From contig HF995404.1 in the NCBI GenBank assembly GCA_000432335.1, positions 8,462-14,922 of the forward strand: a DNA stretch of 6,461 nucleotides. The letters run 5' to 3'. Below the pieces are notes generated by a model. That model was not told the origin of the DNA. It saw nothing but the letters and a program-made list of their open reading frames with translations, and made no database searches. Each line of letters opens with the position of its first letter. The first letter of the stretch is position 1. The position numbers were made by a program, and so were the translations under genes. This stretch comes from Firmicutes bacterium CAG:646 (GTDB lineage Bacteria; Bacillota; Clostridia; Lachnospirales; Lachnospiraceae). Positions 1 to 5,917 of the stretch are shown one piece after another.

Positions 1-1035
1 AATATTTAGCAAAAATGGACCGCACTGATACGCCAGATTTCCCAGCACCGCGCCTACCACCGTCACAATAGCAAGACACTGAAAGACGATTTTAGGAATC
101 CGATCCTGCCGTTCGCCTCCCACATTCTGACTGGTAAAACTGAGAGCAGTCTGATATACCGCATTCATGGATGTATACACAAATCCCTCGATATTGCCCG
201 CCGCCGTATTTCCTGCCATAGCAATAGAACCAAAAGAGTTCACCGAGGACTGGATCAGCACATTGGACAGGGAAAATACTGCCCCCTGCACACCTGCCGG
301 AAGACCAATCTTTGCAATATGAACCATTTTTCTCTTATAGATTTTCAGCTCATGAAGATCCAACCGATAAATCCCGTCACTATGCATCAGACAACGCACG
401 ATCAAAATCGCAGAAACTATCTGAGAGATCACGGTCGCAGTGGCAACACCCGCCACTCCCATATCCAATACGATCACAAAAAACAGATTCAAAATCACAT
501 TGATCATACCGGCGCTGAGAAGATAGTACAGCGGCCTTCTCGTATCTCCAATGGCCCGCAAAATAGCTGCGCCAAAATTATATACCAGCATCGCCGGCAT
601 ACCAATAAAATAAATCCGCATATATAAAACAGCATGGCTCAGCACATCCTCCGGAGTATCCATCCATTCCAGCATCGGCTTGGCAAATACCATTCCTGCC
701 ACAATTAAGATAAATCCCCCCACAATTCCCAACAAAATCGATGTATGAACTGTCTCGTGAACATTTTTCTCGTCCCTTGCTCCAAAATACTGAGCCACGA
801 GGACGTTCGTACCAATGGAAAAACCGATAAATACATTTACAAAAAGATTGATCAGAGCTCCTGTCGAGCCCACCGCCGCCAGCGCATGGCTTCCGCTGAA
901 CTTTCCTACTACCACAATATCTGCTGCGTTAAAAAGCAGCTGGAGGATTCCAGACAGCATCAGTGGCAGAGCAAATACCAACAACTTCCCAAAAATCGGA
1001 CCGTTGCACATATCCATCTCATATGACTTTTTCAT
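1..1035 (-). CDS. MATE family efflux transporter, N-terminal 345 residues (runs off window start)
   Basis: This is an inner-membrane antiporter of the multidrug and toxic compound extrusion family. Such proteins export cationic drugs or metabolites in exchange for Na+ or H+. The frame stays open from an ATG at 1035 to base 1, giving 345 residues of a family that is usually about 440-460 long, so roughly the last 100 are missing. Family hallmarks visible are GPI..KLL.FALPLMLSG at residues 12-29, LFNAADIVVVGKF at 34-46, the GDTRRP loop motif at 163-168, and SFTSQNVGGER at 299-309, which opens the second half of the pseudo-symmetric fold. Hydrophobic segments recur throughout at about residues 17-43, 57-80, 98-117, 137-156, 170-192, 193-213 and 245-265. 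The start at M1 is preferred to M7 or M9 because of an AAGGGGAAGGA site at 1046-1056. The gene begins 31 bases after the mannosidase terminator hairpin, so it may depend on read-through. The substrate cannot be told from sequence. Confidence 0.95.
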   Translation of the reverse strand, partial: MKKSYEMDMCNGPIFGKLLVFALPLMLSGILQLLFNAADIVVVGKFSGSHALAAVGSTGALINLFVNVFIGFSIGTNVLVAQYFGARDEKNVHETVHTSILLGIVGGFILIVAGMVFAKPMLEWMDTPEDVLSHAVLYMRIYFIGMPAMLVYNFGAAILRAIGDTRRPLYYLLSAGMINVILNLFFVIVLDMGVAGVATATVISQIVSAILIVRCLMHSDGIYRLDLHELKIYKRKMVHIAKIGLPAGVQGAVFSLSNVLIQSSVNSFGSIAMAGNTAAGNIEGFVYTSMNAVYQTALSFTSQNVGGERQDRIPKIVFQCLAIVTVVGAVLGNLAYQCGPFLLNI

Positions 1036-1045
1036 AACTTAAGTA

Positions 1046-1056
1046 TCCTTCCCCTT
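1046..1056 (-). promoter_or_regulatory. Ribosome binding site of the MATE gene
   Basis: The minus strand reads AAGGGGAAGGA, ending 10 bases before the ATG at 1035. The spacing is a little long for the upstream purine block but acceptable. Measured to the in-frame ATG codons at residues 7 or 9 the spacing would be far too long, so the site supports the 1035 start. Confidence 0.6.
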
Positions 1057-1066
1057 AAACACTTAG

Positions 1067-1111
1067 AAAAGAGGCTGCCGCACTAAGTCTTTTAACTCTC
1101 GCGGCAACCTC
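1067..1111 (-). terminator. Rho-independent terminator after the alpha-mannosidase gene, probably bidirectional
   Basis: On the minus strand GAGGTTGCCGC (1111-1101) pairs with GCGGCAGCCTC (1081-1071), giving an 11-bp stem with one G-U pair. A further A-U pair at 1112/1070 extends it. The loop is 19 bases and a TTTT run follows at 1070-1067. The stem starts seven bases after the mannosidase stop codon. On the plus strand the same stem is followed by a T-rich stretch at 1112-1120, so it could stop transcription both ways, although no plus-strand gene is visible nearby. The U-run is short, so leakage into the MATE gene is plausible. Confidence 0.85.
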
Positions 1112-1118
1112 TGTCTTT

Positions 1119-4100
1119 TTAGAAATAGAGTTTGAAGTTCTTAATCTCGAACGGTTTCACTGTGAATTCCACTTCTGTTCCTTCCACTGCTTCTCCGCAG
1201 TCATGCTCCAGCATATTACATGGAACCATGCGTTTTACCGGGAATTCTGAGGACAATGTTACTTTTTCCCGTCCTCCTCTGCATTCATGAAGTCTCACAA
1301 CAAGACATTCTTCATCCTCTGCTTTTTTCACTACATCGATCTGTACACCATCTGTAGATACAGCAACCAGCTTCCGCTGATCTGTAAATGCGCCGGAAAC
1401 TACCTGCGCCGGCAGATTCAACTGATTTGCTGCTTCGATTGTTCCGCCTTCCACAACAGCTCCCATATGCGGATACAGAGAATAGGTAAACTCATGCTCG
1501 CCCATATCTGCTTCTGTGTCAGGATGTTTTGCGCTCTTCAGAAGACTGAGCTTCATAGCATTATCTTTGATATTGTAACCGTACTTGCAGTTATTCAGAA
1601 GGCTGACGCCATATCCATTTTCTGACAGATCTGCCCATTTATGACCGCAAACCTCAAATCTCGCCCAATCCCAACTGTTATTCCAATGGGTAGGACGCTC
1701 TACATGACCAAACTGAATATCATAAGTTGCCTTCGTGGAACGGATATCGGTGTAGAATGCAGTTTTCAGCAATCGATGATCTTCATGCCAATCTACATGA
1801 GTCTTAAAGTCAATTCTCCGTGATTCTTTGTATACGATCATATCCTGAACGATTTCAGAATGATGGTATTTGTAAGTGAAACGAACAACAGCTTTCAGAT
1901 TTCCATTTTCCACTACTTCCGGTTCTTTTGCCAGAGTTACGATTTCTTTCTTCTGAATATAGAAAGGATCGATGTCCCAGGCGTCAAAGTTGATCGGTTT
2001 GTCCTCGTAAATCTCCAGAACATTACCCATCTCCCCTTCTTTCAGCACTGAACGGTCAGCCTCTTTATCAAACAGTTCGACAAGCTGTCCATCCTCATTC
2101 CAGAAAATGGTGTAATATGGTGTTTCCAGCTTATTGCCGGAAACGGTAAATGCAGAACTTTCTTCCTGAGAATCTGCCGGCTCAAATACTACGACTACTC
2201 CAGCAAATGGCTCTGTATTTACCAGAACCTGATATCCTTCCTCTGTCTTCTGCGCCGGGAGAACCTGTCCGTCTTTATCTTTGAAAGAACCTGCTTCTGT
2301 CTCCGGAATCAATACCAGTTCTTTTCCTGTAAAGCTGTTTGTCGTGTATACGGTATACGTATGATCCTGCTCTTTTGTCAGCGTATGCAGAGCCTCGTCA
2401 CGAACCTTATCTGCTCTCTCCTCTGCCACACCATAATTGATGTGAGAATCCGCATAAACCTCATGAATGGAAGAACCTGGGATAATATCGTGGAACTGAT
2501 GCAGCAATACACATTCCCAACTGTCATGCAGCTCCTGTTTTGCATAATTTCCACCCAGAATATAAGCCAAGGAAGACAGCCATTCCACCTGCGCCAGCTT
2601 ATTTTCCAGATGACGGTTTGTTTTCTTATTATAAGCCTGGGAAGTATACGTTCCTCTGTGATACTCCAGATACAGTTCTCCATCCCAGGTATGTACATAA
2701 CGATCTGTCTTATCTACATTTTCATGGATCTTACGGAAAAATTCTCCTGCCGTCGTTGTTTTTACATTTGGCAGTCCCGGAATCGCATCCATCGCCCGGC
2801 GAAGTTCCAACATTTCTCTGTTTACACCGCCGCCGCCGTCTCCATAACCATAGGAAATCAGCGTATCCTTGCTCAATTCTTTATTCTTAAACTTCTTCCA
2901 GCTTCCCAGTACAGAATGAGGAGTAACCATTCCATTATAGGTAGAAAATCTGGTGTCGATATCCTGATCTTCTCCCGGAACATCCACAAAGTACGTAAGG
3001 ATCTCACTTCCGTCAATACCTCTCCACTTAAACAGATCGTCCGGAATCGTATTGAACTGGTTCCAGCTGATCTTCGTAGTCATGAAGGTATCGATCTCAC
3101 ACTGTTTCAGGATCTGCGGCAGCGCCCAGCTATAGCCAAATACATCTGGAAGCCACAGATATTCACATTTCTTTCCAAACTCATTTTCAATAAAACGGGT
3201 TCCATGGAGGAACTGACGAACCAGAGCTTCACCAGAAGAAATATTGCAGTCTGCTTCTACCCACATACCGCCGTCCGGCTCCCATTTTCCTTCCGCTACT
3301 TTCTCTTTGATCTTCGCGTACAGTTCTGGGCAGTCTTCTTTTACATACTTATAAAGCTGCGGCTGCGTCTGCAAAAATACATACTCATCATACAGTTCCA
3401 TCAGACGAAGTACGGTTGAGAAAGAACGCTGCGCTTTCTCTCTGGTATGTTTCAGACGCCACAGCCATGCCACATCGATATGGGTATGTCCTACCACGTC
3501 CACCGTCACATCCGTATGTTTCTCCATCCGATCCAGCTCTGCCATCAAAAGATCATGGGCTGTCTCGGCTGTCTCATAGAAGGATTCCTCATCCCAGTTA
3601 ATACACTGAAATACCCGATCCAATGCGCCCTTCAGATCTTCATACTTCTCATCATCCTTGGGAAGCAGTTCCAGGGTTTCTGTGATAGCTCTTGCAAAAT
3701 AATACAGCTCATCGGTTTTCTTGTGAAGATAAACCACATCTGCCTGCTTACACTGATGGAAGAATGTACGGTGTTTTCCGCCCCCCTCCAGTCCTGTCCA
3801 CAGAAGGAAGGTCAGTGTTATCTCTTTTCCCTCCTGTCCACGGAAAATAACTTCATTATGATAAGTGTCCACGCCCTGATAAGGATGACCGTCCACATAC
3901 AGAAGAGATTCAAATCCACTGTTGAATCCCCCACCGGTCTCACCAAAATTAAACAGTCCGGCCACCTCGCAGCCTTCCTTCGCCTCAGGGATTTTCACTG
4001 TTTTTTCCAACCAAAGATAACGATCTCTTCCTATAAAAGAATCGTTAATTCCAAAATCCGGTCCTTCTATCTTCTCCGGCAGTTCATGATAACTCTCGTC

Positions 4101-4214
4101 TTCTGGCAGAGAACCTTCCATAGAAGTAAATGGTGCAAGGCACTGGTGAGCAAAATATCTTCTCTCACCCAGTTCTTCCACCCTTCTTTTAAATTTGTCC
4201 AGTGTCAAAAACAT
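1119..4214 (-). CDS. Cytosolic-type GH38 alpha-mannosidase (Ams1/MAN2C1-like), 1031 aa
   Basis: This is a retaining, metal-dependent exo-alpha-mannosidase of glycoside hydrolase family 38, which releases mannose from alpha-mannosides. There is no signal peptide or membrane segment, so it should act in the cytoplasm on imported or endogenous mannosides. An N-terminal beta-rich domain (about residues 1-235) is of the kind seen in the Ams1/MAN2C1 branch. The catalytic barrel follows, with GHTHIDVAWLWR at 242-253, whose H243 and D247 match the zinc ligands. Next come GGMWVEAD (315-322), LPDVFGYS (355-362) with D357 as the expected nucleophile, the GYGDGGGG signature (456-463), and HQFHDIIPGSS (572-582), whose H575 matches another zinc ligand. 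Beta-sandwich domains follow from about 640 to the end. The length of about 1030 fits this branch and all key residues are present, so it looks active. The ATG at 4214 has an ideal AAAGGAGGA site six bases upstream. A promoter and operator-like dyad precede it and a terminator follows. Linkage specificity (alpha-1,2, -1,3, -1,6 or mannosylglycerate) cannot be read from sequence. Confidence 0.96.
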   Translation of the reverse strand: MFLTLDKFKRRVEELGERRYFAHQCLAPFTSMEGSLPEDESYHELPEKIEGPDFGINDSFIGRDRYLWLEKTVKIPEAKEGCEVAGLFNFGETGGGFNSGFESLLYVDGHPYQGVDTYHNEVIFRGQEGKEITLTFLLWTGLEGGGKHRTFFHQCKQADVVYLHKKTDELYYFARAITETLELLPKDDEKYEDLKGALDRVFQCINWDEESFYETAETAHDLLMAELDRMEKHTDVTVDVVGHTHIDVAWLWRLKHTREKAQRSFSTVLRLMELYDEYVFLQTQPQLYKYVKEDCPELYAKIKEKVAEGKWEPDGGMWVEADCNISSGEALVRQFLHGTRFIENEFGKKCEYLWLPDVFGYSWALPQILKQCEIDTFMTTKISWNQFNTIPDDLFKWRGIDGSEILTYFVDVPGEDQDIDTRFSTYNGMVTPHSVLGSWKKFKNKELSKDTLISYGYGDGGGGVNREMLELRRAMDAIPGLPNVKTTTAGEFFRKIHENVDKTDRYVHTWDGELYLEYHRGTYTSQAYNKKTNRHLENKLAQVEWLSSLAYILGGNYAKQELHDSWECVLLHQFHDIIPGSSIHEVYADSHINYGVAEERADKVRDEALHTLTKEQDHTYTVYTTNSFTGKELVLIPETEAGSFKDKDGQVLPAQKTEEGYQVLVNTEPFAGVVVVFEPADSQEESSAFTVSGNKLETPYYTIFWNEDGQLVELFDKEADRSVLKEGEMGNVLEIYEDKPINFDAWDIDPFYIQKKEIVTLAKEPEVVENGNLKAVVRFTYKYHHSEIVQDMIVYKESRRIDFKTHVDWHEDHRLLKTAFYTDIRSTKATYDIQFGHVERPTHWNNSWDWARFEVCGHKWADLSENGYGVSLLNNCKYGYNIKDNAMKLSLLKSAKHPDTEADMGEHEFTYSLYPHMGAVVEGGTIEAANQLNLPAQVVSGAFTDQRKLVAVSTDGVQIDVVKKAEDEECLVVRLHECRGGREKVTLSSEFPVKRMVPCNMLEHDCGEAVEGTEVEFTVKPFEIKNFKLYF

Positions 4215-4242
4215 GATGACTCCTCCTTTAAGTTTTACGCTT

Positions 4243-4278
4243 GATGCAAATGTAACTTTTTTCCGTTACATACGAATC
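4243..4278. promoter_or_regulatory. Operator-like 36-bp dyad in the mannosidase promoter region
   Basis: On the minus strand, ATGTAAC (4271-4265) and GTTACAT (4256-4250) form a perfect 7-bp inverted repeat separated by 8 bases. Extending each arm to 14 bases (4265-4278 and 4243-4256) gives 11 of 14 symmetric matches, including the outer GAT.C / G.ATC. Equivalent points in the two 14-base arms are about 22 bp apart, two helical turns, which suits a dimeric regulator binding one face. The dyad begins one base from the predicted -10 box and covers the expected transcription start, the position expected for a repressor site. The sequence does not match the CcpA cre consensus and the cognate regulator is not in the window. 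An alternative reading is a 5'-end stabilising RNA hairpin of 7 bp with an 8-base loop. Confidence 0.55.
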
Positions 4279-4279
4279 C

Positions 4280-4308
4280 AGTATATTGCAAAAATATAGG
4301 AGTTTCTA
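4280..4308 (-). promoter_or_regulatory. Predicted sigma-A-type promoter of the alpha-mannosidase gene
   Basis: The minus strand has TAGAAA (4308-4303, four of six to TTGACA), a 17-base spacer, then TATACT (4285-4280, five of six to TATAAT). The stretch just upstream (about 4313-4345) is almost pure A/T and could serve as an UP element. The predicted start near 4273 gives a leader of about 60 bases ending in a strong ribosome binding site at 4221-4229. Confidence 0.55.
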
Positions 4309-4322
4309 TAAGCTGAATATAC

Positions 4323-4360
4323 AAAAAAATAATTTATTTTTATCCATATTGTCTATATGG
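4323..4360 (-). terminator. Weak candidate terminator at the end of the macrodomain gene
   Basis: On the minus strand CCATAT (4360-4355) pairs with ATATGG (4349-4344) around a 5-base loop that carries the first bases of the TAG stop codon. It is followed by an A/T-only inverted repeat (4325-4341) ending in a run of seven T residues. The first stem is short and separated from the T run, and the second has no G-C pairs, so this would be inefficient. The A/T tract may instead act as upstream promoter DNA for the mannosidase gene. Confidence 0.25.
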
Positions 4361-4877
4361 CGCTGTCCTCATACTCCGCCAGCGCTTTTTCATACGCCTG
4401 TCGTGTCGGTTCGTTGTAACACACCATAATCACGTTCTCAACCACCTGCGTCCATTTCAGAAAATCACAGATTGTCTTCACTGCAATCCTTGCCGCTTCT
4501 TCCACCGGATATCCGTAAACGCCCGTACTGATCGATGGAAAAGCGATAGTTTTTAATTCTTCCTTTTCTGCCAGCTTCAGACAATACTTATAACAGCTTT
4601 CCAGAAGAACGTCCTCGTAATTATCGCCTCCATGCCAGATAGGTCCCGGCGTATGTAAGATATATTTTGCCGGCAAACGATATCCCTTTGTCATTTTTGC
4701 CTTTCCGGTATCGCAGCCTCCCAGAGTCTTACATTCCTCCAGAAGTTCAGGACCCGCCGCCTGATGGATCGCACCGTCCACACCACCGCCCCCCAGCAAG
4801 GTAGTATTGGCTGCATTTACAATCGCATCTACGACATATGTGGTAATATCTCCCTGTTCAATCCAAAATTTTCCCAT
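4353..4877 (-). CDS. Macrodomain ADP-ribose hydrolase (MacroD/YmdB-type O-acetyl-ADP-ribose deacetylase), 174 aa
   Basis: This is a stand-alone cytosolic macrodomain of the MacroD/YmdB class. Such proteins bind ADP-ribose, hydrolyse O-acetyl-ADP-ribose, and often remove mono-ADP-ribose from acidic side chains. The full signature set is visible: GDIT at residues 9-12 (D10 contacts the adenine), NAAN at 21-24 (N24 is the expected catalytic Asn), GGGGVDGAIH at 29-38 (substrate loop with the conserved Asp34), the CDTGKAKMTKGYRLPA stretch at 55-70, and PSISTGVYGYP at 114-124, the phosphate-binding loop. The length is nearly that of E. coli YmdB (177). The ATG at 4877 has AGGAGG at 4884-4889, six bases away. 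The gene lies 62 bases after the SGNH-like gene and has its own predicted promoter, so it may be transcribed alone as well as from upstream. No sirtuin, ADP-ribosyltransferase or lipoate-linked partner is in the window, so the physiological substrate is unknown. Confidence 0.95.
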   Translation of the reverse strand: MGKFWIEQGDITTYVVDAIVNAANTTLLGGGGVDGAIHQAAGPELLEECKTLGGCDTGKAKMTKGYRLPAKYILHTPGPIWHGGDNYEDVLLESCYKYCLKLAEKEELKTIAFPSISTGVYGYPVEEAARIAVKTICDFLKWTQVVENVIMVCYNEPTRQAYEKALAEYEDSAI

Positions 4878-4906
4878 AATTCTCCTCCTGCCGAATTGAT
4901 GCCCCT

Positions 4907-4935
4907 ATTATAAACTCTTCGACAGAAAATAACAA
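4907..4935 (-). promoter_or_regulatory. Predicted sigma-A-type promoter of the macrodomain gene
   Basis: The minus strand carries TTGTTA (4935-4930, four of six to TTGACA), exactly 17 bases, then a perfect TATAAT (4912-4907). Transcription would begin near 4900, leaving a leader of about 20 bases with the AGGAGG site inside it. The whole promoter fits between the upstream stop codon at 4940 and the macrodomain start. No terminator hairpin for the upstream gene is visible in this gap. Confidence 0.7.
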
Positions 4936-4939
4936 GCTT

Positions 4940-5917
4940 TTACTTTTTCCTTCCCATCAGTTCTTCTGCAAAAAAACGGCTGAACTTCGCTGCTGTCTCC
5001 GCATACATATGTCCCTCATAGTCTCCATACATTTCCAATTCTCTGGGAACCTCACTTCGCAGATCGTCCAGATAATTGAACGCGGGAACCTGACGTTCTT
5101 CCATAAATTCTGTAAAATATCGGATTGCCGCATCGTACTCTTTCTGATATTTCTCATAAGTAACCTGAGGAATCGGCATCATAACCACATCCAGCTCAAT
5201 GCCCTCTTCCCGACAGAACTTCCAAAGCTTTTCAAAAGCATCGACAGCCTCCTTGCGAAGATTTTCAGGTCTCCACAGCGGCGCCGTCTGCCAGGCGCTT
5301 CGATCTCCCGGCGCAGGATGCCGCACGATAAATCCATCCTCCCGATATTCCTGCACCTGAGAAGCAAAAGGTTCTACCCCGTAATTTTTATATACATCGC
5401 TCTGCTTCTGTTTTACGATCTCTGGAATCCTTCCTATCTGGTTTCTGTAAAGATACCATGGAAACAGTGTCGTCCTGAAATCTGCCTGAAGCATTTTATC
5501 TTTAAAATACTCCAGTTTCACCCGAGACCAGGGAAATTCTTTATAAAAAGTAATATAATCTGCCGTCTGCTCCGGTTCCACCGCCCAGTAGCCCGGATCC
5601 AGCTCATAGATCACCCGTGAAACTTTTTTATTTCTTGCAGCCTCCCGTACCAGATAATATACATCCAAAGGATATTCTCCTCCCTGACATACATTGATGG
5701 TTTTGTGCCCTGTCACCTCTTCCAGAACCTGCGGGTCCAGACCGCATTTTCCATGAGACGTCCCCACCAGCACATCCTCATACTCACTCGCTGCCAGGTG
5801 ATGCACATCCGCCCGGGTATAGGTATAAGGGTACAGCACATAGTTCAAAAGCTCATTGATTCCCACAAAAACTGCCACAAACAGCAGGGGCAGCATCCAT
5901 TTTTTAAAATTGCGCAT
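4940..5917 (-). CDS. Membrane-anchored SGNH/DltD/AlgJ-like partner of an MBOAT O-acyltransferase, 325 aa
   Basis: This is probably the extracytoplasmic partner that works with the adjacent MBOAT protein in O-acylating a surface polysaccharide or teichoic acid. The N-terminus has positive residues (RNFKK) then one hydrophobic segment at about 7-29, giving a signal anchor with the rest outside the membrane. The segment VLVGTSHGKCGLDP (49-62) resembles the SGNH block I region of DltD/AlgJ-type proteins, with S54 the likely nucleophile. It is followed by a TINVCQGGEYP stretch (73-83). Near the C-terminus GDYEGHMYAETAAKFS (298-313) matches the place of the catalytic Asp/His pair, here D299 and H303. 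The start at 5917 is chosen over an in-frame ATG at 5968 because it has AGGAGGA seven bases upstream and places the anchor at the very N-terminus. The start overlaps the MBOAT stop by 14 bases, so translation is probably coupled. At 325 residues it is shorter than typical DltD (about 400). The acyl group and the polymer are unknown. Confidence 0.8.
   Translation of the reverse strand: MRNFKKWMLPLLFVAVFVGINELLNYVLYPYTYTRADVHHLAASEYEDVLVGTSHGKCGLDPQVLEEVTGHKTINVCQGGEYPLDVYYLVREAARNKKVSRVIYELDPGYWAVEPEQTADYITFYKEFPWSRVKLEYFKDKMLQADFRTTLFPWYLYRNQIGRIPEIVKQKQSDVYKNYGVEPFASQVQEYREDGFIVRHPAPGDRSAWQTAPLWRPENLRKEAVDAFEKLWKFCREEGIELDVVMMPIPQVTYEKYQKEYDAAIRYFTEFMEERQVPAFNYLDDLRSEVPRELEMYGDYEGHMYAETAAKFSRFFAEELMGRKK

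Noticed and set aside
1082..1100. A tRNA, riboswitch or small RNA in the mannosidase-MATE gap
   Set aside because: The gap is only 83 bases and is accounted for by a terminator hairpin and a ribosome site. No tRNA or riboswitch features are seen.
2361..3419. A 352-residue open frame on the plus strand inside the mannosidase gene
   Set aside because: It is antisense to a gene with intact GH38 motifs. Its translation is rich in Arg, His and Ile/Leu runs typical of reverse-frame shadows and shows no recognisable domain. Rarity of the sense codons that complement stop codons is enough to explain the long frame.
3447..4244. A 265-residue open frame on the plus strand antisense to the mannosidase N-terminal region
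   Set aside because: The same kind of antisense shadow: no ribosome site of note, no domain, and it ends inside the mannosidase leader.
4230..4278. CcpA catabolite-repression (cre) site in the mannosidase leader
   Set aside because: Neither the TGTAACGG segment nor the CAAGCGTAAAA segment fits the cre consensus around its central CG; several required positions fail.
4306..4347. A 13-codon minus-strand micro-ORF (ATG at 4347) between the macrodomain and mannosidase genes, considered as a leader peptide
   Set aside because: It has no ribosome binding site, lies upstream of the predicted mannosidase transcription start, and overlaps the A/T-rich promoter DNA.
5009..5620. A 203-residue open frame on the plus strand opposite the SGNH-like gene
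   Set aside because: Its composition (Ile/Leu/Phe/Arg/His-rich, no motif) is that of an antisense shadow. The minus-strand gene has a signal anchor, SGNH motifs and a ribosome site.
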